A stretch of 32,865 nucleotides of DNA, taken from the NCBI GenBank assembly GCA_035384605.1, contig DAOOIV010000059.1, positions 1 to 32,865 of the forward strand, in the 5' to 3' direction. The notes below the pieces were generated by a model that was not told the origin of the DNA, ran no database searches, and saw only the letters and a program-made list of their open reading frames with translations. A program made the position numbers and the translations under genes. The DNA comes from Phycisphaerae bacterium (GTDB taxonomy: Bacteria; Planctomycetota; Phycisphaerae; UBA1845; PWPN01). Below are positions 26,070-32,810 of this stretch, piece by piece. The first letter of the stretch is position 1. Each line of letters begins with the position of its first letter.

Positions 26070-27209
26070 CTAGGCTGTCTCAGCATTGCTCTTGACACAA
26101 TCGATGTACATGCGGCTGATGTGTCTCCAATCATAGCGTTCAGCCAGTTCCCGACTGGCCTGGCCCATTTGATGACGCACGCCGGCATCAGCCGTAAGTC
26201 TGCCAAGTGCTTCGGCCATCTGACCTGGTTGTCTCGGCTCTACGATTATTCCATTGACATTCGTCTTGACGGCATCTTGGCTGCCGCTGATATTCGTCAC
26301 TACGGCAGGCAATCCAGCAGCCATCGCCTCGATGACCACCAACGGAAACATCTCCCATATTGAAGGGGAGAAGAAGACGTCCGCTTGCTGGTATGCCCCA
26401 ATGAGTTCGATCCCATGGAGTCCCTCGCACAGACGCACGCGAGTCGACACACCCAATTCTTCCGCTAGGCGCTGCCAACACGCCGTGCCACGCCCGAGAA
26501 TCACGTAGTACACACCTCTTGTCCCGGCTGCCAGTTGGGCGAAGGCACGAAGACCGGTTTCATAATCTTTTTGCTGGTGCTGACGACCAACAGTGAGGAC
26601 GACAATGGCGTCGCGAGGCAACTGAAGCTTCTTTCGAAGGTCGAACGTGGCCTTTTCTTGAAACTTGCCCCACTCGACGCCGTTCGGGATATCCACGATC
26701 TTGTTTGACACGACTCCCAGCTCCTCCATTAGCTTTCTTGCATGTGTGCTGATGGCAACGGACCGCGTCAACGAATTGAGCGCTCTTGCGAGTATCGAAT
26801 CGATGCCGTGAACGGACCGATACCCCCAGTCAAACTTGGTGAGTTCACGCCCGTGGCAGGTTACCAGAGTTGTGGGCAATCGTGAGATGCGGCTCAGCCA
26901 CACCCCTGTGGGGTATCCGAAGTGGGCCGAGATGAAGTCTGGCTTATAATCAGAAATAAGGCGGTCCAGCTGCCTCGTCGCGTATCCGGAGAAGGGAAAC
27001 CGGTGATAGCCAAATCGCGTCGAACCACGAAGTATGGTGAATCGCTTCACGTTATAAGAGGTCTCGTTTTCGGGAGGCTGGTCACTAATAGCGTTCATCA
27101 CGCAGACTTCGTGTCCGTTCATTGACCAGTTCCGCGCCAAATGATGAGCAACGAACTCAGCCCCGCCGATTGATGGTAGAAACGAAGGAGACACCACTGC
27201 AATTCTCAT
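26070..27209 (-). CDS. Glycosyltransferase family 4
   Basis: GT-B enzyme beginning MRIAVVSPSFLPSIGGAEFV. Acceptor-side features include FGYPTGVWLSRISRLPTTLV and CHGRELTKFDWGYR. The donor domain has VDIPNGVEWGKFQ, VVLTVGRQHQQKDYETGL and IWEMFPLVVIEAMAAGLP near 276-293. I use the ATG at 27209, with AGGAAGG seven bases upstream and two bases after the previous stop, rather than the in-frame extension to 27272. Length is 379 aa. It is one of two adjacent GT4 genes (with 27212-28333) that are alike in layout but clearly different in sequence, so probably not a recent duplication. Confidence 0.9.
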   Translation of the reverse strand: MRIAVVSPSFLPSIGGAEFVAHHLARNWSMNGHEVCVMNAISDQPPENETSYNVKRFTILRGSTRFGYHRFPFSGYATRQLDRLISDYKPDFISAHFGYPTGVWLSRISRLPTTLVTCHGRELTKFDWGYRSVHGIDSILARALNSLTRSVAISTHARKLMEELGVVSNKIVDIPNGVEWGKFQEKATFDLRKKLQLPRDAIVVLTVGRQHQQKDYETGLRAFAQLAAGTRGVYYVILGRGTACWQRLAEELGVSTRVRLCEGLHGIELIGAYQQADVFFSPSIWEMFPLVVIEAMAAGLPAVVTNISGSQDAVKTNVNGIIVEPRQPGQMAEALGRLTADAGVRHQMGQASRELAERYDWRHISRMYIDCVKSNAETA

Positions 27210-27211
27210 AT

Positions 27212-28333
27212 TCAGGCCTTCCTGCAGAGACTCTCGTAGTAATCCAGCAGTTTGCGGGCACTCGATTTCCAACTGTACTGTTCCTCGATCACTCGACGGT
27301 TGTTCTCGCCAGTACGTCTGCGTTCCTCGACTTGCTCTTGCCAGCGAAGCATCTCGTCCGCAAGCCCCTGTACGTCGCCGGGTTCCACGAGACTTCCCGC
27401 CTGATGCTGTTCAACAAAACGGGGTAAATGACCCACTCGCGACAAAATGAGCGGTAATCCGGAGCTCATCGCCTCAAGAGCGACAAGGCTAAACGACTCG
27501 TAAAGGCTGACCAAAACAAAGCAGTCGGCTGCCTGGTATTGCTGCGCCAGATCCGCCCCATGAAGGAAGCCAGGTAGTCTCACGCTATCAGCAATTCCCA
27601 ATTCGGCAATCCTCTTTCGGATACCCGGCAACGAGTCGCCGTCTCCCACTATCGAGAGTCGCAGACCGTGGCTCCGTCTTCTTGCCTCTGCAAAGCCGCT
27701 CAGAAGGAACTCAAGGTTCTTAACGGGAACGCAACGGCCCACAAAGATGAATTCGCAACGATCACGGAGATACTCCCGACGAACAGGCGGGCGGAATAAC
27801 TCCGTATCGCAACCGGCGACTATATGAGCCGGATTCAATCCGCATCGCTTCGCCGCTTCGTACGATTCGCCATGCGAAAAACTACCGCTGCAACGAACGG
27901 CCCAGCCAGCCATATAACCGGACGGTGGGCCGGTCCATCGGACAACCGCTTTCCTGCCAGCTTCAGTTAGCCGGGCCGCTAGATCGGCCAAGGCGCAAAC
28001 CTGGAATACGTCGGCTTGCTTGTCCGCAAGCAATCGCTTCAGGGCGGCCATCTGAAACAGGCGGTCATCCATTCTCCGCGCGCGGAGAGAGGCAGCCCGC
28101 AAGATTCTCCATGGACTCCCGCTGTATCGATACTCCACATCTCGCAGGTACGGACTGCGAATGTACTCAGTCTCGAACTCATCCAACGGCTGGTCAACAC
28201 TTGCGACCTTGCGCCCCACCACAAAGCGAACGTCGACTCCGAGACTTCTCAGTGCTCGGGCCATGTTCAAATCAAAAAGCTCCCCCCCGCCGCGGAGTAT
28301 CCCCATCATTCTATTGACAAACGTGATTCGCAC
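27212..28333 (-). CDS. Glycosyltransferase family 4
   Basis: GT-B enzyme with GILRGGGELFDLNMARAL near residues 11-28 (GGGE acceptor loop). Its donor domain has EFIFVGRCVPVKNLEFLLSG near 199-218, LSIVGDGDSLPGIRKRI near 231 and LYESFSLVALEAMSSGLPLI near 271-290 (E-x7-E). The GTG start at 28333 has no strong ribosome site. It follows the DUF2334-type deacetylase by 24 bases, so translation may depend on coupling. Length is 373 aa. The specificity is unknown. The base composition from here to the AsnB-like gene at 29224 appears less GC-rich than the first half of the locus. Confidence 0.89.
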   Translation of the reverse strand: MRITFVNRMMGILRGGGELFDLNMARALRSLGVDVRFVVGRKVASVDQPLDEFETEYIRSPYLRDVEYRYSGSPWRILRAASLRARRMDDRLFQMAALKRLLADKQADVFQVCALADLAARLTEAGRKAVVRWTGPPSGYMAGWAVRCSGSFSHGESYEAAKRCGLNPAHIVAGCDTELFRPPVRREYLRDRCEFIFVGRCVPVKNLEFLLSGFAEARRRSHGLRLSIVGDGDSLPGIRKRIAELGIADSVRLPGFLHGADLAQQYQAADCFVLVSLYESFSLVALEAMSSGLPLILSRVGHLPRFVEQHQAGSLVEPGDVQGLADEMLRWQEQVEERRRTGENNRRVIEEQYSWKSSARKLLDYYESLCRKA

Positions 28334-28357
28334 TTCAACCGGCCGCTGCAGAGCGGG

Positions 28358-29203
28358 TCATGGCCTGTTCACCTCGGCCAGACGTCCCAGTGGGAGGAAC
28401 TCGATACGGTCGACGTGCTGCTGCGCCTCCTCCCACAACTGTTCCACCATCTCTCGGACAGTGACAGACCCGCATCGGCTGGGGGCATCGAATTCCCAGT
28501 AGTGCGTCGCCAAGCAGAACACGCCGCCAGTCTTCAGCACGCTCCTGAAGGCACGCATCACATGGTCAAGGCCAACGGATGGACTGACTGTCAAATGGGG
28601 CACCTCGCGATGTCCATCCGGAAAGACGAGCGGCCATGGCCACTCGCACCCATGCTGGCCGTACCACCACCGCCGCTTGAGCCCGAGCCATGCGATCCGC
28701 GGATCCCATCCTCGAAAGGACGGGTGGAATGACTGGATACCGCTGATGTGCAGGCCGGCCCTCACGACTGCCCTGTAACCTTCCCAGCTGAGCGCGTTGT
28801 GTGGCGGAACGAACACGGTGACAGGCTGTCCCAGAAGGCTTTCTAGATACTGTCTACCGTCGCGGACCTTGCGATCAAGATCTGCGCCGGCAACGAACTC
28901 GAATCCTCGCACCTCGTCGCGATGATGGTAACCATGCAGGGTCACATGAATACGTCCATGCGACATGTTCTCCCGAAGAAAGGCCACCAGTTCTCCATTC
29001 GAAGCCAGTGGGAACATCCTGTCTCCGCGCCAGTATTCACGCGGCAAGGCTCCAGACTTTGTACAACCGTGGAATGGAACAACTGATAAGGATATGGGAC
29101 AGATCCTCCAAATGCGCTTGTAGCAACGCTCCAGGTGTTCCGGCCGCGTGAAATACGACGTATCGTCGTCCCGCAACGAGAAGAAGATGCGATCAGTCAT
29201 CAT
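28358..29203 (-). CDS. Polysaccharide deacetylase-like protein (NodB/DUF2334 type)
   Basis: Predicted metal-dependent carbohydrate esterase or de-N-acetylase. SLRDDDTSYFTRPEHLE at 9-25 gives the Asp motif. VTLHGYHHRDEV at 87-98 gives the metal His pair. FVPPHNALSWEGYRAV near 131-146 and CLATHYWEFD near 230 complete a NodB-like TIM-barrel pattern of the DUF2334/YheB sort. No signal peptide is visible, so it may act in the cytoplasm on a precursor or be exported by another route. It lies 20 bases after the AsnB-like gene and 24 bases before a GT4 gene. This is the second deacetylase-like gene in the window and is unrelated in sequence detail to the XrtA type at 3142. The start may be either of two adjacent ATGs. 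Confidence 0.78.
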   Translation of the reverse strand: MMTDRIFFSLRDDDTSYFTRPEHLERCYKRIWRICPISLSVVPFHGCTKSGALPREYWRGDRMFPLASNGELVAFLRENMSHGRIHVTLHGYHHRDEVRGFEFVAGADLDRKVRDGRQYLESLLGQPVTVFVPPHNALSWEGYRAVVRAGLHISGIQSFHPSFRGWDPRIAWLGLKRRWWYGQHGCEWPWPLVFPDGHREVPHLTVSPSVGLDHVMRAFRSVLKTGGVFCLATHYWEFDAPSRCGSVTVREMVEQLWEEAQQHVDRIEFLPLGRLAEVNRP

Positions 29204-29223
29204 GGCAACCGCTTATCGGCATC

Positions 29224-31053
29224 TTAGTCCATGAACCTGCGCATCCACAGCTCAAGCATCGTCATGCGACCGAGGAAACCGGCAAGTCGTTTCTCACCTT
29301 CCGCGTATCGGCGCACAAGTTTGGACACTGCCTGACTCTGGACGAAGTCACGTGATCTTGCTTGCGAAGACAGCAATACCGTATCGAACAGATTCGCGAG
29401 CCGCCGCTCGATCCACCGCTCCGGAACATCCGCCCGACCATAACCCAATCGCCGGGCTATCCGGTAGGCATACGAGACGAGTTGCCTCCTCAACGGGCTG
29501 GCCGTCAATGGTACTCTCATCGCCGAGTTCGGGATGGTCAACAATCCGGCATGATTCCTGGAGACGAGCAAGTTCTGCATGGTAGTCCCCAGCCGCAGCC
29601 TGAGGGGAGAACGCAGAATCGCACAAATCACTTTCGGGTCGAGAAAGGGTAGCGAGACAGCCAGTTCGGTGCGGAGACACCTCATGCTTGACATCATCCG
29701 CCGCGAAAGGAACTCGGTGATGAATAGAATCGAAACGCATTGGCCGGGGTAGACAGATCCCTCCCACTTCGCATACGACGCGCAGAACGTGCTTCGCGGT
29801 CCATCGAGCATGACATCTCGCCAGTCGGCCGCCGAAATAGCACACAAATCGACGCCCTCGCAGGAAGCGATGAGTTGCCTGTACAGATGGTCTCGGACAG
29901 CGACATGATCGGAGCCAAGAGCCAATTCAGCAGGAACCGCGAAGGAATAGGCTCGTTCGAGTTTGGTTAGTTCACCACCATGACCTCGGATCACATGGGA
30001 AATGCCCAATTCGTGGCGGTACTTGCGAGCCACGTACAACATCATAATATCCAAGAGACTTGCTTCGCCATCGCTCGCCTCCACGACGCCTGAGAGCCAA
30101 TCAGAAGCCTTCTCCACAAGGTCTGGACCGAAGAGGCATTTGATGTGTTTGTGTCCAACTGACCGACACATCCGGCTCGTCAACTCGAGTTCGATGCCTC
30201 CCTGCACGCCATTTGTCACACAAGCGAGATCCAGGCCCTCCCTGTGAGTGATTGCCAAAAGCACTCGCGAATCAAGGCCTGCGGACAGGCAAATTGCTGG
30301 CACGTCACCAGCAGCCGCAGCGCCTCTGCACGCCGTTCTAAGCGAGTCGTCAATCTGATCAATAGCAGCAGCGGGATTGGGCTCTTCGTCGCCGCTTGGC
30401 AACACGAAGTATCTCCTGACCTCAGATTTGCCTGCTTCTGGCTGAAAATGCAAAGCGCATCCGGCTTCAAGCAATGCAATACCCTTAACAAGCGTCTTGT
30501 TACCCATCAGGAAGCCGAACAACAAATACTGCGCAGCGCCCTCCCGATCAAGATGGCGGCCGACCACTGGGCCATCCAGCAGAAGATGAGCTTGAGAGGA
30601 GAAAGCAATACCGTGATCAAGGAGGGCATAGTAGAGCGGAAACTGTCCAACGTGATCCCGGGCTAGAACGACCTTGCGCGATCTAATGTCGCCAACAACA
30701 GCAAGAAAAGCCCCGTCGAGGTCAGCAAATATGCCATCCCCTTCATCTTCATAGCGTTCGGCAAGCCTCGCAGCGAAATCTCCAACCGCATTTGCCTGGG
30801 AGCCTTGCCGGTTGCGGATAGCCCAGGCTCCTGTTGTCACGACGCCGGCAATCGTCAGGCCCGATTGGGATTCAGCCGTGCCAACGCAGACCCCGGACGC
30901 GAGCCCATCCCCGAGAACGCACGTGAGCCCGAGCAACTCTTGATTTAAATGTATCCCGGGTCTGGTGCTTGCCCCAGAGGCCAATTGCACGATTGTGAGC
31001 CACTGATGCAGGCCGATTTGACCCCGCGATTGACAAGTACCAAGCACAAACAT
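29224..31053 (-). CDS. Asparagine synthetase-like amide ligase lacking the glutaminase cysteine (copy 2)
   Basis: AsnB homologue of 609 aa. The N-terminal domain has IFADLDGAFLAVVGD near 108-122 and LARDHVGQFPLYYALL near 130-145, clear class II amidotransferase landmarks. The start MFVLGTC has no Cys2, and the extra Cys at 7 is not in the right place. The synthetase domain has the variant pyrophosphatase loop LSAGLDSRVLLA near 256-267 (SAG instead of SGG) and VIRGHGGELTKLE near 355. So ATP-dependent carboxylate activation is likely, but with ammonia or another amine as nucleophile. Candidate roles are uronate amidation or joining of an amino compound to the glycan. It is the first gene of the operon as seen here, 88 bases from an IS whose transposase reads toward it. 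The ATG at 31053 has GAGAGG 11 bases upstream. Confidence 0.85.
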   Translation of the reverse strand: MFVLGTCQSRGQIGLHQWLTIVQLASGASTRPGIHLNQELLGLTCVLGDGLASGVCVGTAESQSGLTIAGVVTTGAWAIRNRQGSQANAVGDFAARLAERYEDEGDGIFADLDGAFLAVVGDIRSRKVVLARDHVGQFPLYYALLDHGIAFSSQAHLLLDGPVVGRHLDREGAAQYLLFGFLMGNKTLVKGIALLEAGCALHFQPEAGKSEVRRYFVLPSGDEEPNPAAAIDQIDDSLRTACRGAAAAGDVPAICLSAGLDSRVLLAITHREGLDLACVTNGVQGGIELELTSRMCRSVGHKHIKCLFGPDLVEKASDWLSGVVEASDGEASLLDIMMLYVARKYRHELGISHVIRGHGGELTKLERAYSFAVPAELALGSDHVAVRDHLYRQLIASCEGVDLCAISAADWRDVMLDGPRSTFCASYAKWEGSVYPGQCVSILFITEFLSRRMMSSMRCLRTELAVSLPFLDPKVICAILRSPLRLRLGTTMQNLLVSRNHAGLLTIPNSAMRVPLTASPLRRQLVSYAYRIARRLGYGRADVPERWIERRLANLFDTVLLSSQARSRDFVQSQAVSKLVRRYAEGEKRLAGFLGRMTMLELWMRRFMD

Positions 31054-31141
31054 CAGGTCAGCAGCCTCTCGCCCCCAGCGAATGTAAAGAGCACGATGAG
31101 TTCTAGCAATTCGTTATAGGTAAGAGAATCGGAGTTCCTGG

Positions 31142-31161
31142 CTAGGTCGTGTTGACATTCA
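31142..31161. repeat. IS left inverted repeat (with flanking CTAG)
   Basis: CTAGGTCGTGTTGACATTCA, an exact reverse complement of 32001-32020. It contains TTGACA, which in the right-hand copy points into the transposase gene and may serve as a -35 box. Confidence 0.9.
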
Positions 31162-31689
31162 GGTCATCCAACAAAAGAGGGCGGCGAGTTGGACGAAGCT
31201 CATGAAGTTCCGGGCGGTTTTCTCGTAGCGGGTGGCGACGCGACGAAAACGCTTGATCCGATTCACAAATCGCTCCGCCAGGTTGTGTTGCCGGTACTGC
31301 TTCCTCAGCACACGTCGCTGGACCGTCCGACCCGCCCGGGAAGGAATCACCGGCGTGCTCCCGCGGTCCTTGATTTCGGCCACCAGTTCGTCGCAATCGT
31401 ACGCCTTGTCCGCAATCACATAGTCCGGCTTATGGTCAGCCAGCAATCGGTTCGCCTGGGTGATGTCGTGAACCTGGCCCCCCGTCAGCGTCAGTTCCAC
31501 CGGACGGCCCTGGGCTTCGACGGCCAGGTGCAGCTTGGTGCCGAATCCGCCACGCGACCACCCCAGGGCCTCATCATCGCCCCCTTTTTTCTCGCCCCCG
31601 CGGCGTGCTGGTGGGCCCGAATGATAGTCGAGTCGAGCATCAGACGCTCTAAGTCCGGATCCTGCCAGGCCCGCAACAACCGCTGCCAT
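31159..31689 (-). CDS. IS5-family transposase, orfB (catalytic C-terminal part)
   Basis: DDE_Tnp_1-type domain. Useful sequence begins after the shift with KKGGDDEALGWSRGGFGTKL. The second catalytic Asp is in VIADKAYDCDEL, and the catalytic Glu is in NLAERFVNRIKRFRRVATRY, followed by EKTARNF, the usual IS5 C-terminal signature. It has no ribosome site of its own at the nominal start, so it is expected to be made only as an orfA-orfB fusion. The last codons and stop lie in the left inverted repeat. All three DDE residues are present, so the element may be active. Confidence 0.88.
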   Translation of the reverse strand: MAAVVAGLAGSGLRASDARLDYHSGPPARRGGEKKGGDDEALGWSRGGFGTKLHLAVEAQGRPVELTLTGGQVHDITQANRLLADHKPDYVIADKAYDCDELVAEIKDRGSTPVIPSRAGRTVQRRVLRKQYRQHNLAERFVNRIKRFRRVATRYEKTARNFMSFVQLAALFCWMT

Positions 31690-31910
31690 ACGCCGCGTTT
31701 GGCCCAGCGGTTGAATCGCTGGAAGACGGAGTTCCAGTTCCCAAAACGCTCCGGCAAGTCACGCCAGGGAGCCCCCGTCTTGGCGATCCACAAAACCGCG
31801 TTGATGAACCCGCGATTGTCCCGGGCTGTTCGCCCCGGGTCGCTCGGCTTGCCGGGCAACAAATCCTTGATCTTGTTCCATTGCTCGTCGCCGATCTCGT
31901 GCCGTCGCAT
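31491..31910 (-). CDS. IS5-family transposase, orfA (N-terminal part)
   Basis: Encodes the DUF4096-type N-terminal domain: RRHEIGDEQWNKIKDLLP, then RTARDNRGFINAVLWIAKTG, APWRDLPERFGNWNSVFQRF and RLMLDSTIIRAHQH, where the Asp is the first catalytic residue of the DDE triad. The ATG at 31910 has GGGAGG nine bases upstream. In frame 0 it runs off into an unrelated tail after GARKK. A -1 shift at 31584-31590 joins it to orfB to give a full transposase of about 250 aa. Confidence 0.88.
   Translation of the reverse strand: MRRHEIGDEQWNKIKDLLPGKPSDPGRTARDNRGFINAVLWIAKTGAPWRDLPERFGNWNSVFQRFNRWAKRGVWQRLLRAWQDPDLERLMLDSTIIRAHQHAAGARKKGAMMRPWGGRVADSAPSCTWPSKPRAVRWN
31584..31590 (-). promoter_or_regulatory. 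Programmed -1 ribosomal frameshift heptamer A_AAA_AAG
   Basis: Read on the minus strand in the orfA frame, the codons are AGA AAA AAG GGG, containing the canonical slippery heptamer A_AAA_AAG. A -1 slip changes GARKKGAMM to GARKKGGDD, which is exactly the orfB frame and continues into the conserved DDE domain. Confidence 0.88.
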
Positions 31911-32000
31911 GGCCGCGTTCCTCCCTGAACCAACCAGACGAACCATCCATGGCCCGTGACATCCTTAACAACATCGGCAAAGGCGTCAAAACCGCTACAA

Positions 32001-32020
32001 TGAATGTCAACACGACCTAG
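32001..32020. repeat. IS right inverted repeat (with flanking CTAG)
   Basis: TGAATGTCAACACGACCTAG, the reverse complement of 31142-31161, 91 bases before the orfA start. Confidence 0.9.
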
Positions 32021-32040
32021 TCCCTTCCGTCGCAACTAAT

Positions 32041-32060
32041 ATTAGGGACAGTCACCTATT
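32041..32060. repeat. Short repeat AGGGACAGTCACCTATT, copy 1
   Basis: The 17-bp core lies at 32044-32060, 23 bases after the IS right end. Other cores are at 32424-32440, 32514-32530, 32710-32726 and 32744-32760. It resembles motifs often found beside REP-associated tyrosine transposase genes (from memory, not searched). Confidence 0.8.
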
Positions 32061-32098
32061 TGATAGGAGTCATAAGGATATTAAAGAAGTATTATGCT

Positions 32099-32272
32099 GC
32101 ATTGACGAGTAATGCCGCCGCTACCTACACGGCCAACGACCTGAACCAGTACGCCTCCACGACCTACCCGACCGAGGCGTTTGCCTACGACGATGACGGG
32201 AATCTGACGCAGGATGGCACGTTCGACTGCACCTGGGACGCCGGAACCCTTGACGCGACGGCCAACGCCAAG
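32099..32272 (+). pseudogene. RHS/YD-repeat fragment, copy 1
   Basis: The frame reads TYTANDLNQYASTTYPTEAF then AYDDDGNLTQDGTFDCTWDA, a clear piece of the YD-repeat region near the core of RHS repeat proteins (the usual continuation is ENRL). It has no proper N-terminus (the frame opens in the short repeat) and after about 32260 it changes to unrelated sequence ending at 32425. It is therefore a remnant rather than a gene. Confidence 0.75.
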
Positions 32273-32353
32273 CGTTGGAGCCTCTGGCTCGCGGCGCCGC
32301 CGCCCGTCGTGTCAAGGGAGAACCGGCTTAGCCGTCACGCCGCGGACGCTGCC

Positions 32354-32417
32354 CCCCCGGTCTTGACGAGCCGAGGGGTTTATCCCCTCGGTCCCCCGGT
32401 CTTGACGAGCCGAGGGG
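32354..32417. repeat. 25-bp direct repeat flanking a perfect hairpin
   Basis: A 25-bp unit (starts CCCCCGGTC, ends CCGAGGGG) occurs at 32354-32378 and 32393-32417. Between and overlapping the copies, 32371-32391 forms CCGAGGGG-TTTAT-CCCCTCGG, a perfect 8-bp stem. It is part of the mobile-DNA mosaic. Confidence 0.8.
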
Positions 32418-32530
32418 ATAAATAGGGACAGTCACCTATTTACGACGACGGGAACCTGACGCAGGATGGCACGTTCGACTATACCTGGGACGCCGGAACC
32501 CTTGGGGATAAATAGGGACAGTCACCTATT
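32414..32530. repeat. Short repeat copies 2 and 3 with shared 27-bp context
   Basis: An identical 27-bp block, beginning GGGGATAAATAGGGACAG, occurs at 32414-32440 and 32504-32530. The 63 bases between them are the second RHS fragment, so that fragment is bracketed by direct repeats. Confidence 0.85.
32441..32503 (+). pseudogene. RHS/YD-repeat fragment, copy 2
   Basis: A 63-bp near copy of 32186-32251, lacking one codon and encoding YDDGNLTQDGTFDYTWDA. It starts at the base after repeat copy 2 and ends just before copy 3. It cannot be a gene by itself. Confidence 0.75.
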
Positions 32531-32649
32531 ATTGACACCGGGTGTGATGGTTTGTAGTGTGGGGGCATGCCAAGAGTTGGACGGACCGCTCGGCCCGGAA
32601 TCCTTTCCGGGCCGCATCCCCCGCGGAATCCTTTCCGCATTCACGTATG
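32531..32649 (+). pseudogene. Truncated 5' end resembling a REP-associated tyrosine transposase (Y1) gene, copy 1
   Basis: After repeat copy 3 comes ATTGACACCGGGTGTGATGG, then TTTGTAGTGTGGGGGC directly before an ATG at 32567. The first codons read MPRVGRTARPG, like the MPR-x-AR start of RAYT/IS200-type Y1 transposases. The frame then runs into hairpin DNA and stops at 32649 after 27 codons, with none of the HUH catalytic motif. I take it as a remnant; the family assignment is from memory of such starts. Confidence 0.45.
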
Positions 32650-32698
32650 AATGACGATCGGAATCGTCGGCAGAAGGGTCCCAGATGGGAATCTGGGA
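32591..32698. repeat. Cluster of four tetraloop hairpins with related loops
   Basis: Hairpins: 32591-32614 (CGGCCCGGAA-TCCT-TTCCGGGCCG), 32623-32638 (GCGGAA-TCCT-TTCCGC), 32653-32668 (GACGAT-CGGA-ATCGTC) and 32679-32698 (TCCCAGAT-GGGA-ATCTGGGA). All stems are perfect. Read in the right orientation each top is GAW-NGGA-WTC (W = A or T), while the lower stems differ completely. The shared loop with varied but paired stems suggests an RNA or ssDNA structure is what matters. Confidence 0.75.
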
Positions 32699-32703
32699 TA
32701 TTG

Positions 32704-32771
32704 GATATTAGGGACAGTCACCTATTATTGACACCGGGATATTAGGGACAGTCACCTATTATTGACACCGG
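32704..32771. repeat. Perfect 34-bp tandem duplication containing short-repeat copies 4 and 5
   Basis: The unit starting GATATTAGGGACAGTC and ending TTGACACCGG occurs at 32704-32737 and 32738-32771 without mismatch. It contains the AGGGACAGTCACCTATT core plus the ATTGACACCGG leader found before the transposase-like starts. Confidence 0.9.
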
Positions 32772-32810
32772 GTGTGATGGTTTGTAGTGTGAGAGCATGT
32801 CGAGGAATAT
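32761..32810 (+). pseudogene. Truncated 5' end resembling a REP-associated tyrosine transposase gene, copy 2
   Basis: It has the same leader as 32531-32566 (GGTGTGATGGTTTGTAGTGT) and an ATG at 32797 beginning MSRN. The coding sequence is cut after about 14 bases by the second IS copy starting at 32811. The leader is nearly identical between copies 1 and 2, but the first codons differ (ATGCCAAGA versus ATGTCGAGG), so they came from different family members. Confidence 0.45.

Larger units (their letters stand above)
31142..32020 (-). mobile_element. IS5-family insertion sequence (IS427/IS1031-like), apparently complete
   Basis: The element is bounded by perfect 20-bp inverted repeats (31142-31161 and 32001-32020) that include flanking CTAG, which is probably the target (YTAR or TA) plus its duplication. 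The total of about 0.88 kb and the two overlapping transposase frames are typical of the IS427/IS1031 branch. The transposase is encoded on the minus strand and the stop codon of orfB lies inside the left repeat. The element sits 88 bases upstream of the first gene of the polysaccharide locus. A second copy starts at 32811 in the same orientation, so it has been mobile in this genome. Confidence 0.9.

Noticed and set aside
32371..32391. Rho-independent terminator
   Set aside because: The 8-bp GC-rich hairpin is not followed by a T tract on either strand and lies between direct repeats in non-coding debris.
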